The notes: generated by a model from the sequence alone, not told the origin. Positions 1-10,251 are shown, counted from the stretch's first letter. The stretch: DNA of 64,000 nucleotides from Symsagittifera roscoffensis (GCF_963678635.1 NC_087064.1:62737548-62801547); one strand, 5' to 3'. Made by a program: numbers and translations.

Positions 1-2582
1 TTAGAAGCTGGAATGAGAAGTTGTCCTTCCTGGGCAGCCCAGGAAGGATCATCTCGTTCGGTCTTAATGTATTTCGCGCTTTCGCGATCTACGTCTTGAA
101 TCGTAACGCTGGTCTTTTCAGGGTCTGATGTCATTTCGTTCAGCCACTCTAAGACACGCAGGTTCGTCAGGTCTTGTTCATTTGACTGCTGTTGCTCATC
201 GTCGAACTCCACCTCGGGTTTCGACCAGTCGTCAACCCACTCATCGTTGTGATCATCGACTATGTCAATGTCCTGTGACACTGTTATTTCCTCTAAACCC
301 ACTACTTCCTCCACTATTTTCTTTAGATCTATCCTATCCACTACAAAGTCGTCACCGTAAGGATTGTATTTCTTTCTTAGTCTCGTCCCGTCTTTCTGAC
401 GAGTCTGCATCGTGAACGGAAGATCTGGTTCCATGTTCTTGGGAACCTCTGTCTGTTCGGAATCCTGCCAATCTTCCTCTGCGTAGGGCAAGGTTTCATC
501 GTCCGCTTCGATCTGTTCGTTTGGATCCAGGTCCAATGGTGTATCCGTACCTTCCTCTACGACTTCGTTTCCATCGTTCTTCTCCCTGGTGCCTTTTTCA
601 TTGACCTCACAAGCAGGATCCATCATTAGATAATCCCCTTCTTCCATGTCTGCAGGTATACACCAGTCTTCTGTCGATGGATTGTGTGGCTTGATGTTCT
701 CGTAGTGGGCGGCTCGGCCAGTACTCAGTCTATAAAAGCGTCCCTCTTGGTGCACCTCTGTAATCATGAAGGGTCCCCTCCACTTCTTCAGAAGCTTTTT
801 TGTCCCTTTCGGTGGTATAACGTTCTGAAATACCCATACGTAGTCTCCCACCGAGTAAGCCTTTGCACCAGCTGCTTTCTTGTCGAATCTTTTCCTCTGC
901 CTTGCCTGTGCCTGCTGAGTGTTTCGTCTACACAAGTCGTTCAACTCCTGTTGGCGTCTGATCACATCCCTCACGTAGACCTGTGGGGATGTTTTCTTTC
1001 CCTCATACTCTGGGTAGAAGAATGTCAAGGGTAAAGACTTCTCGTGTCCCGTCAGCATCATGTGTGGACTGACTCCAGTGGTGGAGTGTTGCGTGCTATT
1101 ATAAGCTCCCATCACCTGTGGAAGGTATCTGTCCCAATCGGTCATGTACCTGGAACAATATACCCTCAGCATCGACACTAACGTCCTATTCTGTCTTTCC
1201 ACTAAGCCATTCGTCTGAGGGTGGTATGTCGTGGAGTGAGCCTGAGCGACTTGTGACCGTCTCATAAGCTCTTTCGTAAGCTCGCCTACGAAAGCCGTTC
1301 CATTGTCCGATTGAAACGTCATTGGACATCCGTGTCTTGCTATCCACGTATTGATCAGGTGGTCGCATGTCTCTTCCGCCGAGGCAGTTATGCAGGGCAC
1401 GGCCTCTGCATACTTCGTGAAGTGATCTATCATGACCAAGACTTGGTTGTAACCGCTGTCTGTCATGCATATCTTCTGGTGATCTATCTGCACCACCTCG
1501 TTGAATTCAGACGACTCAATTGATTGTAAAGGAAATCGCAACTTCCTAGGATCCTTGACCTGTTGGCATGACAGACATGCTGTCACCCATTTCTCGCATG
1601 CCTTTTTCATCCCAGGCCACTCAAAGCGCTTCAGGATCCTCTGATACACTTTGTCGATCCCTTGATGGCCCATCTGATCATGCGACCTGAATAATAGTTC
1701 TGTCTGATAGAGTTGCGGCAACACTATCGCGTTATATTTGTATAAGACCTTGTCTTCTTCTCTTCTCCTGCAAGCCACGATCCCGTCATTGTTCAGATAT
1801 AATCTCCCCTCCTTCTGCATGAAGTATTGTCTCAGGATCCTATAGCTGTCTTCTTCCAGATCACCTTTGTCAGGTGCACCGTTTTCTATCCACCTTTTTA
1901 GGTTGCTTGTCATGCGATCATTTCTCTGCGCCCTTAGAAGGTCCGAGAGTCTGTATCTCGCCTTCAAGTACGTCTTCATGACTCTCATCTGACTGTTCAG
2001 CTCGTTGGGCTGATGTGTGTCTTCTTCCATCTTAACGCACCAAATCTTCGCCAACGGTTGTGTTTCTTGTTGAAACGGCTGAAGATCAGTCCTGACTACC
2101 TCTTTCTGCGGCAACAGGCTTATCGAACGTTTCGATACCGCTATCGTTTCTAAGTCATCCGCTGCGTTGTCAAAGACTCTTTCGCTTGGTATTAGGTAGC
2201 GATCACTGTCAGGATCCTGGTACACCTCTCTGTCCAGGTTTCTCGCCCGAGTTTCCACTAGTAGCGTGTGTATCGCCATTACTGACAGTTCTGATCCCGA
2301 GGTCGAATCCCTGTCTGAATAGGTGTTCATTCTCGAGCTTTCTGACTTATCATCCGTCGAAGTTGTTGTGCTGGAGACTGCACGCTCCTCCAGATCATGT
2401 CCGTATTTCCTTCGCATCCATCTGAACTCCCCGGACAAAACTTTGTTCTCTAGGTCCTGTTTCTCATCAGGAATTTTCTCGTCTATCTCGGACTCCCCGG
2501 ACAAATTTCCTTGTCCCGGGTGTTGATCTTGTGATCGCTGGTTTTTCTCCTTATCCTTCTCCCCGGACAAATAGTCTTGCAT
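1..2582 (-). CDS. Retroelement ORF3: integrase polyprotein, 3' end outside the window
   Basis: The frame is open from ATG 2582-2580 to the left edge, about 860 codons with no stop. Residues about 1-290 are hydrophilic, show no RT motif, and open with a 22-residue repeat (three LSGE copies). An HHCC zinc-binding module follows at about 299-340 (MGHQG, WPGMKKACEKW, CLSCQQ). The integrase core follows: first Asp in MIDHFTKYAEA (about 385), second in SDNGTAF (about 426), Glu in GLVERQNRTL. Exactly 35 residues separate the second Asp and the Glu, as in D,D35E integrases. A GPY/F-like module (KKWRGPFMITEV) and an acidic tail come next. Integrase inserts the cDNA into the host chromosome. The start overlaps ORF2 by 32 nt in the +1 frame, so expression could be by +1 frameshifting or reinitiation. 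The identification is firm; the start is uncertain. Confidence 0.85.
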   Translation of the reverse strand, partial: MQDYLSGEKDKEKNQRSQDQHPGQGNLSGESEIDEKIPDEKQDLENKVLSGEFRWMRRKYGHDLEERAVSSTTTSTDDKSESSRMNTYSDRDSTSGSELSVMAIHTLLVETRARNLDREVYQDPDSDRYLIPSERVFDNAADDLETIAVSKRSISLLPQKEVVRTDLQPFQQETQPLAKIWCVKMEEDTHQPNELNSQMRVMKTYLKARYRLSDLLRAQRNDRMTSNLKRWIENGAPDKGDLEEDSYRILRQYFMQKEGRLYLNNDGIVACRRREEDKVLYKYNAIVLPQLYQTELLFRSHDQMGHQGIDKVYQRILKRFEWPGMKKACEKWVTACLSCQQVKDPRKLRFPLQSIESSEFNEVVQIDHQKICMTDSGYNQVLVMIDHFTKYAEAVPCITASAEETCDHLINTWIARHGCPMTFQSDNGTAFVGELTKELMRRSQVAQAHSTTYHPQTNGLVERQNRTLVSMLRVYCSRYMTDWDRYLPQVMGAYNSTQHSTTGVSPHMMLTGHEKSLPLTFFYPEYEGKKTSPQVYVRDVIRRQQELNDLCRRNTQQAQARQRKRFDKKAAGAKAYSVGDYVWVFQNVIPPKGTKKLLKKWRGPFMITEVHQEGRFYRLSTGRAAHYENIKPHNPSTEDWCIPADMEEGDYLMMDPACEVNEKGTREKNDGNEVVEEGTDTPLDLDPNEQIEADDETLPYAEEDWQDSEQTEVPKNMEPDLPFTMQTRQKDGTRLRKKYNPYGDDFVVDRIDLKKIVEEVVGLEEITVSQDIDIVDDHNDEWVDDWSKPEVEFDDEQQQSNEQDLTNLRVLEWLNEMTSDPEKTSVTIQDVDRESAKYIKTERDDPSWAAQEGQLLIPAS

Positions 2583-5568
2583 ACTTTCGGTCCGGGTTTC
2601 TAATCCGTATTAGACCGTTGTTCAAGTCAATCATCACGTCAAAATTCCTGACAAAATCTCTGCCCAAGATGAATTGGTCGGCGTCGTCCAGATTCTCTAC
2701 CACCAGGAAGCTCATCCAAAGGTTCCGTCCTCCCATGTGAAGGACCGTCACCGGTGTTCTTCCGGCTACGTAGATAGCTCCTCGATTTGCAGCGGCTAGT
2801 CGGAGATTCGTAGGAATCAAATCTTCCCGCGTGAAGCCCATTCTCTCCCAGGTTTTTATCGGCATCACACTCACCACCGCGCCTGTGTCCAGAAGCCCTG
2901 TGACTCCGATTTTTGTTCCGTTGGTGTCAAGCAGGTGTGCTGTCACATCTGCTTCATATCCAATATGTACCGCGTCTTGTTCCATCATGGCGTCATGGCC
3001 TATCCTGCGGACTTTGAGTTCCTCTTCACCCAAATAGATCTGCCCCATTTGGTCATCATCTGTTGTTATGTAAGTCCTGGTGTAGATGCTGATTCCATCC
3101 ACGTTCAGCATTATTTGATACGGCCCATAGACCTCCAAGTAGCGTCCATGAAGTTTCTTCATGCGAGGGCCACCCGTCGTTAGTAGTGCTCGCACAGCTC
3201 TCGACTCAGTGCGTGGCTCCACCTGCCTCAGATAATCTGCATATGTGTCCAAATGCATTAAAGTGAACTCTGATGGTTCACTCAAATTTCTTATTACCTG
3301 GTGTCCAGCCACTGAGATTATCGACTGTATCTTCTTTCCCTGCGGCGCCATGCCGAACCTCTTACCGGAGATCACTTTAAGTTTCATATCTAAACTGCTT
3401 GGTGTTTTCGTCTCTTCGAACTCCGTTGCCTCGAAGGTATTCAGTTGCTCCTGAAGCTTTTCATTTTCCAGTTCAAGTTTCACTTTTTGTTCGATCTCTT
3501 TCGTCACCAATTCCTGCTGTACTCTATTTAAAGCATCCTTTGCGGCTGCCTTATAATCGATCTTGAAGTCATCGGCCGCAGTTGCTGGTTCCGGTTCACG
3601 TGCCTCTTCTGTTACTGCTTGCATTTTCTTTGCCGCCAGCTCTTGAGGTTTGTCCTTCCTGCGTGCCTCTGCTTCGCCCAAAAGTCGAGCCTTGCTTGCT
3701 TTCACTCCTGACAAAGCTTCTTCATGCCTTGGATGCTTGATGTCTGCCACTGCATCCCAGAATTGCGGACAATCTGATTTAAAATGACCTTCCAAGTTAC
3801 AAAAGAAACACCTCGGGCCAAATTTCGCAATTACTCCTCTCATGAAATCCTCATGATCCAACTCTGACGCATCTTCGTCCTCGAGGCTAAAGCCTATTGC
3901 TTTCATGCCTTGTTTGTAAGCTGGGCATGCTGACACATGATGGTCTGTTGAACTGCAATTAGCACAAGAACGTCTCTTGTCCATATCATCCCTCGGTTTG
4001 TACCAATTGTTCCCTTGGTTAGCTGGTCCGTTGTTAAAATTGCCATAATTGTTCTTGTAATATCCAGATCTCGAAGGAGGTTTCAACAAAAGATACTCTT
4101 TTGATTTGAGCCTCAACTCCTCCGGTGTTGGCGCATTAGTTGATAGTGGTGTGTAATGCGTTGCTAGCATCGTACGAAGTTCATCATTTTTCACACCATC
4201 GATGAATTTTGAGGCTACGGCCAGGTTCATCCTTCGGTTTGACTCATCCGGTTGGCTGCGTCTTCTCAGCATTTCCAAATCATCGAGAAACTTGTCTATT
4301 GTTTCATCTTCTCGTTGCCTCCGTTTCTCGAAGCGCATCATCGCCTGGTGCCCCTGCACCCCTGATCCGAAACGGTTTAACAAGATTTCGAAGATTTTCT
4401 CAGCAGTGTCACGTTGATACTGTTTCTTAGCCATGACACAGTTCAGGGCTGTCCCTTCTAAGTTGCTGGTGAGCGCGCTGCATTCCTGTCTCTCCGACAA
4501 GTCCTCTTCCTCGAAATGCAGCTTCATTACCTCTATCCAGGTATCAATACAGCCATCAGATTCGTCCTTGTAGCATCTTGGCTTCTTAAAGACTCTTCTG
4601 GACTTTTCACTGCGTTCATTGGTTCTAGATAACCGCGTCAGGAATGTCTCCAAAGACCTGTTCAGGGGTTCAAATGCTGTGGCCATTGCCGTAGCATCCC
4701 TTGAGTGTCCCGCCTGAGTGTCCTCACACCTTGTCGAAGGCTCTGTGTGCGGTGCATCCCTGCAATCCGAATCACCATGAGCGTTTCCCGCTTGGCCCAT
4801 GTGACTCCTCCTCGGGCTTGTATGCCCCATGTTGCCAGAATCGCTTCTCCCGGTCGCATGTGTGCTTTGCGTTGGTCGTTCGTTCGAGGTTTGTCTGTTC
4901 CCCGTTGAACTTGCTCTACTGTTCGGGCCCCATGCTGTATTACCCCTTGTGGCATAGCCTGATGAACTGCCCCTGCCTCTAGTGGATCTATTTGTCTTCC
5001 TCCTTTGATGTTCATTGAAGTTCACCCTCGGTTCCCTGCTGGGACCTCCCGAGTTCGGCTCTCCTTCTTTTGGTCCACTCTTGCTGCTTAGTAGCCCGTC
5101 CAACCTATCCATGATAGCCTGCGTTCGCCTCTCCATCATCGCGTCTATCTTTGTGTCAAGAGACCCAAGAGACTGCTCTTGCTGAATTCTTAACTTCTCC
5201 ATGTCGGCTCTTAAGCGTAACTCCCTCTGTTCCGCCTCTCTTGTCATTCGCGACAAGTTCCTCGTCATATGTTCGTCCGTTCTTTCTTTCAAGCGTTTTT
5301 CGCTTCTGCCAACTTCTTGTCTGTTGCGGTTTATTTCTTCCCGCAGACTTTCTCTTTCAATGTGAACTGCTCTTTCCAGTTCACTCATCCTTATCGACAT
5401 CTGTTCATTTTGTTCTCCTAAACTGCCCACTATGTTGTTTAAGGCTTCCTCTAGTGCTGCCCCGTTATCCATGAGTGGCGTCACTAGTGGTGGTGTAACT
5501 CTGTCGGTCCCAGGTAGCTTCGTGCTGGTAGAGATCCGGGCCTTGACTCTGTCTTGACGTTTTATCAT
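2551..5568 (-). CDS. Retroelement ORF2: gag with two CCHC zinc knuckles and a retropepsin-like protease (1005 aa)
   Basis: The protein has an N-terminal coiled-coil-like charged region (about residues 30-165), a Ser/Arg/Gly-rich region (about 170-300), a Retrotrans_gag-like helical region (about 320-500) and two CX2CX4HX4C knuckles (CANC...H...C near 533; CFFCNLEGHFKSDC near 586). A Lys/Glu-rich linker follows. The C-terminal aspartic protease has DTGA at about 894 and ILGRDF at about 968. The role is capsid assembly, RNA packaging and polyprotein cleavage. A TAA lies just upstream of the ATG in this frame, so any frameshift from ORF1 must happen inside the overlap. Having gag and protease in one frame but integrase in another is one of several known arrangements. 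RT is absent here. Confidence 0.88.
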   Translation of the reverse strand: MIKRQDRVKARISTSTKLPGTDRVTPPLVTPLMDNGAALEEALNNIVGSLGEQNEQMSIRMSELERAVHIERESLREEINRNRQEVGRSEKRLKERTDEHMTRNLSRMTREAEQRELRLRADMEKLRIQQEQSLGSLDTKIDAMMERRTQAIMDRLDGLLSSKSGPKEGEPNSGGPSREPRVNFNEHQRRKTNRSTRGRGSSSGYATRGNTAWGPNSRASSTGNRQTSNERPTQSTHATGRSDSGNMGHTSPRRSHMGQAGNAHGDSDCRDAPHTEPSTRCEDTQAGHSRDATAMATAFEPLNRSLETFLTRLSRTNERSEKSRRVFKKPRCYKDESDGCIDTWIEVMKLHFEEEDLSERQECSALTSNLEGTALNCVMAKKQYQRDTAEKIFEILLNRFGSGVQGHQAMMRFEKRRQREDETIDKFLDDLEMLRRRSQPDESNRRMNLAVASKFIDGVKNDELRTMLATHYTPLSTNAPTPEELRLKSKEYLLLKPPSRSGYYKNNYGNFNNGPANQGNNWYKPRDDMDKRRSCANCSSTDHHVSACPAYKQGMKAIGFSLEDEDASELDHEDFMRGVIAKFGPRCFFCNLEGHFKSDCPQFWDAVADIKHPRHEEALSGVKASKARLLGEAEARRKDKPQELAAKKMQAVTEEAREPEPATAADDFKIDYKAAAKDALNRVQQELVTKEIEQKVKLELENEKLQEQLNTFEATEFEETKTPSSLDMKLKVISGKRFGMAPQGKKIQSIISVAGHQVIRNLSEPSEFTLMHLDTYADYLRQVEPRTESRAVRALLTTGGPRMKKLHGRYLEVYGPYQIMLNVDGISIYTRTYITTDDDQMGQIYLGEEELKVRRIGHDAMMEQDAVHIGYEADVTAHLLDTNGTKIGVTGLLDTGAVVSVMPIKTWERMGFTREDLIPTNLRLAAANRGAIYVAGRTPVTVLHMGGRNLWMSFLVVENLDDADQFILGRDFVRNFDVMIDLNNGLIRIRNPDRKYARLFVRGEG

Positions 5569-6364
5569 TATTTATTTCAGGATCCGCTAACGCGTTGCCA
5601 AGCCCTCTGGTTCTACTCTCTTCAGGTTGTGGCTCCGAACTTGTCCTAATCGTGAAGTCCTTCGACTGGCCCGGCGTGTTTGCCTCTTTGCTTATCGTTG
5701 TCACTACACCAAATTTATCCATGGTTCCAGTCTCTCTTCCGACGTGTGCCTCACTCTCCTGGATCGAACTATTGAGACTGACTTGAGATCCAAAGTCCCC
5801 TTGCTCCTCTTCATCCTCTTCCTCCTGGGACTCCCCATCGTTTCCTGCTCCTCCTCCCATGCTGAATGGAAAGATGTTTCCGAAGGTGTTCTTCATTCTT
5901 TCTGAGAACGATGATGAGGTTGTTTGTTTTCCAGTTCCGCTTGCCATCATAGTGTTGTCTGTCGGAGATCTTCTAGTTGCCGTTACTTCAGTTGAGATGT
6001 CGGACAGTTCCGACATCTCCTCTCGATCCAACGTCCCGGTGGAAGTGGCAAAATCATGGCCTTGTTCTACCGGAGTAGATTCACTCGCCAGCCTTCTGCC
6101 TCTCCCTTCCAGTCCATTTACTCCCTGGTTGTCGTTCATGGTATGGTCCGTATTGACCTCCACTTCTAACAGTTCTCTTCGCTCTTCTGAGGTCTTTTGA
6201 CTTCTCGTTTCAACCATTCTGCCTGAAACCGTCCCCTCTTTATCGGACCGGGTTCGCTTGATCCAATCCACAAAAGGATCGGTCATCGTTTTTCTTTGCT
6301 TTTCAGGTATGAATTTCCTAGAGCTATTACCTCGTTTTGGTATCCTTGACTTGTCTAAACTCAT
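5465..6364 (-). CDS. Retroelement ORF1: hydrophilic gag-like or accessory protein (299 aa)
   Basis: This ORF starts at ATG 6364 and overlaps the 5' end of ORF2 by 104 nt in another frame; ORF2 is +1 relative to it. The protein is basic at the N-terminus (RIPKRGNSSRKF), rich in Ser/Thr/Glu, and has an acidic run (SQEEEDEEEQGD) near the middle. I see no known domain. Its position upstream of the capsid/knuckle ORF suggests a gag N-terminal (matrix-like) or accessory protein; this is inference. It is the longest open frame at the 5' end of the element, and no in-frame stop interrupts it. Confidence 0.65.
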   Translation of the reverse strand: MSLDKSRIPKRGNSSRKFIPEKQRKTMTDPFVDWIKRTRSDKEGTVSGRMVETRSQKTSEERRELLEVEVNTDHTMNDNQGVNGLEGRGRRLASESTPVEQGHDFATSTGTLDREEMSELSDISTEVTATRRSPTDNTMMASGTGKQTTSSSFSERMKNTFGNIFPFSMGGGAGNDGESQEEEDEEEQGDFGSQVSLNSSIQESEAHVGRETGTMDKFGVVTTISKEANTPGQSKDFTIRTSSEPQPEESRTRGLGNALADPEINNDKTSRQSQGPDLYQHEATWDRQSYTTTSDATHG

Positions 6365-7138
6365 TCTTTATTTGTCACTTTCCTATGCCTACTCTTGACT
6401 CAATTGCTAGAGACCTTATAGTTTTATTAACAATAATAATGACACAACACAATAAATTTCACCAGATTCTATTAAATAGTGACCACGAATCCCTGTATGT
6501 TGTCAGAGTACATTTTGTATAAAATTTATTCACACTAGCCGATTATCGGTCCAAAGATCTGGAAACTAGCACAATATGATGTTATCAGTCAATTTAAAAG
6601 ATAGTGTAGTCACCACCCAATCAAGCACAGTTTAGGTTGATTTAAAATCAAAAACAAAAAAAATATATATTGACACAATATGAATGTATATATAAAAAAA
6701 CGTATGTGTCTTGTACTCTTAGTCGGTCGCAGTACAATAGTCGAACCTGTCTTTTAAAGAAAAAGCTTTCCCTGCTTGGTGCTGCACCAAACAGACAAAA
6801 CTTTGAAGGCAGTAATTTTCTCAAGTGGGCGTCTATTGCACCCACCGAGTACTGTGTTACCTATCTGCCTTCGGACTGCCCGAGCTAGACCTACTAAAAT
6901 CCTCAGGGCAGTTACTTTTCCCAAAAACGTATTATGTTTCAATCCACACCAATGAGTCACGCTCTTTTTAATTTAGACTTAGTGTCGCGAATATCCGAGT
7001 TCGGACCTGTTTTGTATTAGTCTGGTTCTTTTTGAGAGGCAAGTTACCAGTGCAGTCACTGATACCTAGCCTGTGTATTAATAACCTAATACCTCTCGCT
7101 TTTTAGTCTTTCTTTCGTTTACCTAAGTCCTTAATAAA
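6365..7138. other. Noncoding stretch upstream of the retroelement ORFs
   Basis: No supported gene. It should include the retroelement 5' untranslated region, and possibly the primer-binding site and part of the 5' LTR, but no boundary can be placed. A small perfect hairpin (TTGGTG ctg CACCAA) sits near 6776-6790. Confidence 0.4.
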
Positions 7139-8790
7139 ATGATACCCCTCCGGATTGGCACAAATAGGACCCTTCCGGACTGTCAGAATATAGACCCCTC
7201 CGGATTGGGACCCCTCGGAATTAGCAACTATAAGACCCCTCCGGATTCGGACCCCTCCGGTTTTGTGGAAAGTAGACCCCTCCGGATTCGGACCCCTCTG
7301 ACTTTGAAAAATTTCGACCCCTCCGGATTGGGAGCCCTTAGCTCTGTCAAAGTAGCTTTTTGTAGTTTTCTTAATTTCAGCTTATACCCCTCCGGATACG
7401 TTCTGCGTTGCTTTTATGCTGTTTGAATTAACTGGGAAGGGTATAGGGTCCTTTCCTAGACCCCTCCGGATTGAAGTTAAGGCACTTATTTGACAATTCA
7501 CACTAACGGTGAAGGGTCTTATCACTTGCCTAACTTCGACTCTATTATGGTTGTCTTGTGCCTTCAGCCTTCCCTTTTTGTCTAGAACTGTCCTAAGTTA
7601 CTTAGTTCAATCGCTATCAACTTTTGGTAGGGGTATAAGAGTTTTTCAGAAAAATTTATAAAACGTGAAGGGTGTACCCCTCCGGATTTGTGTAATTTGC
7701 TAAAAACAATCTCAAAAAATTTTCTCGCTCGCTTTTCCGAAAAATTTCTGATCCTATTAGTAAGCTCAGCTAATTTCTGATCTATTGGTACCAAGATCAA
7801 CTCGATATGATCAGTAGTTCCAAAGTTATTAACCAAAACGTCTTTTTTCCGAACTCAAAAAATTTTCTCTCTTATAGGTTCCGCCTAACTTTTTCCGCAA
7901 ATCTGGTCCTTTCGACCTAAAAATTATTGATCCGAGCTCAGAAGGCCTATACTCTTCTAGTTCAATGCAAAAGACCCAATCTAAAACGCTATTGTAGAAA
8001 AATTTTGCGAAAAACTATGCTACCTGGACCCCTCCGGATTGATGAATCCACCAAATCAAACACGTTATGTTCGATTTCTCTGCAACCCGGAAGGCTTTCG
8101 GGTAGCGGATTTTAAGACTTGTAGATTCACTAGTGGACGTTGTCCGAACAACTATTTTTACTGTCCTACCTCAAAAATTTCAAAAAATTTTCTAAATTTT
8201 TAGTGTTTCTTACTATCAAAAATTGGGAAAATTTGGTTTTTGGTACCAAACTAGTTCCAACCACTTCCGAACTAAAGTTAACCGGTTCTACTTATTACAG
8301 TAGTGCAGTTACGATGTAACACACTAACTTAGCGCTTTTTTCCGTTTCAAAAAATATCGATATCTCAAAAATCGCGACTTGTGGGGGGATCAAAATATCG
8401 CTATTTTGACCCTAAAAACCGGTCTGTTTTCGTTGTTTTTCACTGAAAAACGATATGTGACTATTAATATAGGCTATATGAATAATAATATTAGTAATAC
8501 TATACCCCTCCGGGTTTGTTTATTATCCGAATTAAGGTGCTTAACTCGGATATTCGCAGTTCGGTGAAGGGTCACTACAGTGCAGCACTGTCGAGCCCCC
8601 CACAGATTACTATCTTACTTTTTGTACCAAAAGGGATACAAAACTTGTTAACGATACCCAACAGTCGATTGTTGTTGTCGTTGAGCCCCTTCTTGTTGCT
8701 CCTTGAACTGCTTGCCGGATCGGTCTTCACCCAAGACCCTTCCGAATTGAGCGCAAATCAGCTGACCCTTCCGGATTGAGCGCAATTTAT
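7139..8790. repeat. Cluster of a short TCCGGA-centred motif (consensus ACCCCTCCGGATT)
   Basis: At least a dozen near-identical copies of ACCCCTCCGGATT(G/C)G occur, most densely at 7141-7460, then near 7675, 8030 and 8505. The variant CCCTTCCGGATTGAGCGC lies near 8737 and 8765. Copies are mostly in one orientation; opposite-strand forms (AATCCGGAAGG) occur near 8090, 9172 and 9863. Spacing is irregular, about 20-60 bp within the cluster, so this is not a simple tandem repeat. It lies just upstream of the minus-strand retroelement, so it could be its LTR/UTR or an unrelated motif field. Confidence 0.75.
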
Positions 8791-10251
8791 CATTAACGTG
8801 CTTAAATGCTCAAATAACCCTACAGTACAAGCCTCACAAACGGGCTACAAAATTGATCGTAACGATCCTGACTGATATAAATGCCTGTAACAACAATATA
8901 TCTATGAACAACAAACGGGGGGGTTGAATCACATCTTGTCTGGGGGGATGATTTCTACTGATTTTTTACTTTTTTACTGTTTTTGGTTTTTTCGGTTATT
9001 TTTTATGTTTTTTGTTTTTCTTGGGTACTATACTACTTTTTGTTTGGTTTTGCTGATATCTTTAAGTGTTTTTGGTCACAAGCCACTCAGGGGATGAGGG
9101 GTTCATGATTCCCCCCACCCTTCCTGGTTCGTGAATTTTCGGTCTTAACTAGGTTAAAAAACTATTCACGGTAATCCGGAAGGCTTCCGCGTTCCGAACT
9201 ACCCTTCCGCCCCGGCAGTTTAGGCCTATTAAGGGCGTTAATGTGAGCATCCGCTCGGCGCGGAGTGCTCGTTAACGGTTCCGCCGGTCATGATGTTATG
9301 AAAGAATAACACCCAGGAGCGCCATAAAAACATACATGTAACATTCGCCCGGAAGATACATATCGACGGATAACAAAACTAAGTCTTAAGACGACTGGCT
9401 AGCGTCTAAACAGAGCTTTGCATGTTTTTCACCGTCTCTACCAAGCCAGTACTTTTCGGTGGTCTTTCTTACATCAGGCTGACAAAAACGTTACTGTTCT
9501 CCGGCTTCGACCAGAACGCTCAAATTAACTGAATTACATGCAAAAATAGTGAGCTCATGGCTGGGTCTCTGTATCCCCAGACCACGAGGTCACTCCTAAA
9601 AACAGGGCCACTACTTATCATATTACTATTGTTTTTGTTCAGTAGATAAAAATCATCATCTCCATCGAAGATGGATCAACCCTTTCCCCCAACTCCTAGC
9701 TTCTCATCCTTATCAAAACGAATCCAGTTGTTAATTAAAGTCAATTCAGGACATGACAAGAAGCTAAAAGTTTATATAAAAGGCTAAAAGTTCCAGTCCC
9801 GAAACCCTTCCGGATTCTTGAATCCAGTGAATCAAGCTCCTCAAGTTCAATTTCACACCAATCCGGAAGGCTGGTTCTCACCCTTCACCGTTGTTGGCAA
9901 CGGCCTTGCAACTATTGTAGCAGCACAATAGTTGCAACTCGGAACGTTCTCTGCTATTCTGTAGTTTGTTGTCGTTCTCCAATCTCGATTTTCGTACTGT
10001 TCGCAATCGCAGATAAAAGTTGTTCTGTTTTTTACTCGCTTTTTTTGTTAAAATGGCCGTTTCAGCATTTCTCAGAAATGTGACGTCATCATTCGAATTT
10101 TTGAAAATTTAAAATACTAGAATATTCTAGCCCTCACCGTTTGGCTAAACGTTCCAATAACGTCGCTAATCCTTCGAAATCATCAACTCGGAAGGCTTAC
10201 TGCTCAAAATTCGAATCCTGCATAAATTGCATTTTGGCCATTCTGGTCGAA
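8791..10251. other. Noncoding DNA with poly-T tracts and scattered TCCGGA motifs
   Basis: No gene is supported. It contains a long T-rich run (about 8955-9075) flanked by G-rich patches (GGGGGGG near 8918, GGGGGG near 8942). Two further TCCGGA motifs form an inverted pair (9802 and 9863). A CRE-like TGACGTCA occurs near 10081, and one such site carries no weight on its own. Confidence 0.4.

Larger units (their letters stand above)
1..6364 (-). mobile_element. Ty3/gypsy-type LTR retroelement, internal region, truncated by the window edge
   Basis: Three overlapping minus-strand ORFs (6364-5465, 5568-2551, 2582 to beyond position 1) encode a gag-like protein, gag with zinc knuckles and an aspartic protease, and an integrase. 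The integrase type (HHCC plus D,D35E plus a GPY/F-like C-terminus) places it with Ty3/gypsy elements. All three frames are open, so the copy looks young. The 3' end, including any RT/RNase H and the 3' LTR, would lie left of the window. The 5' LTR should lie above 6364, but it cannot be delimited without its partner. Base composition is clearly more GC-rich than most of the window. Confidence 0.85.

Noticed and set aside
128-6200. Plus-strand ORFs across the retroelement
   Set aside because: All are antisense shadows of the three minus-strand ORFs.
7139-7426. 95-aa ORF
   Set aside because: The translation only reflects the repeated CCCCTCCGGATT motif (repeated DPSGL/PLRI phrases).
6365-9200. 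Defined 5' LTR and primer-binding site of the retroelement
   Set aside because: The partner LTR is outside the window and no convincing TG...CA boundary or tRNA-complementary site could be placed.
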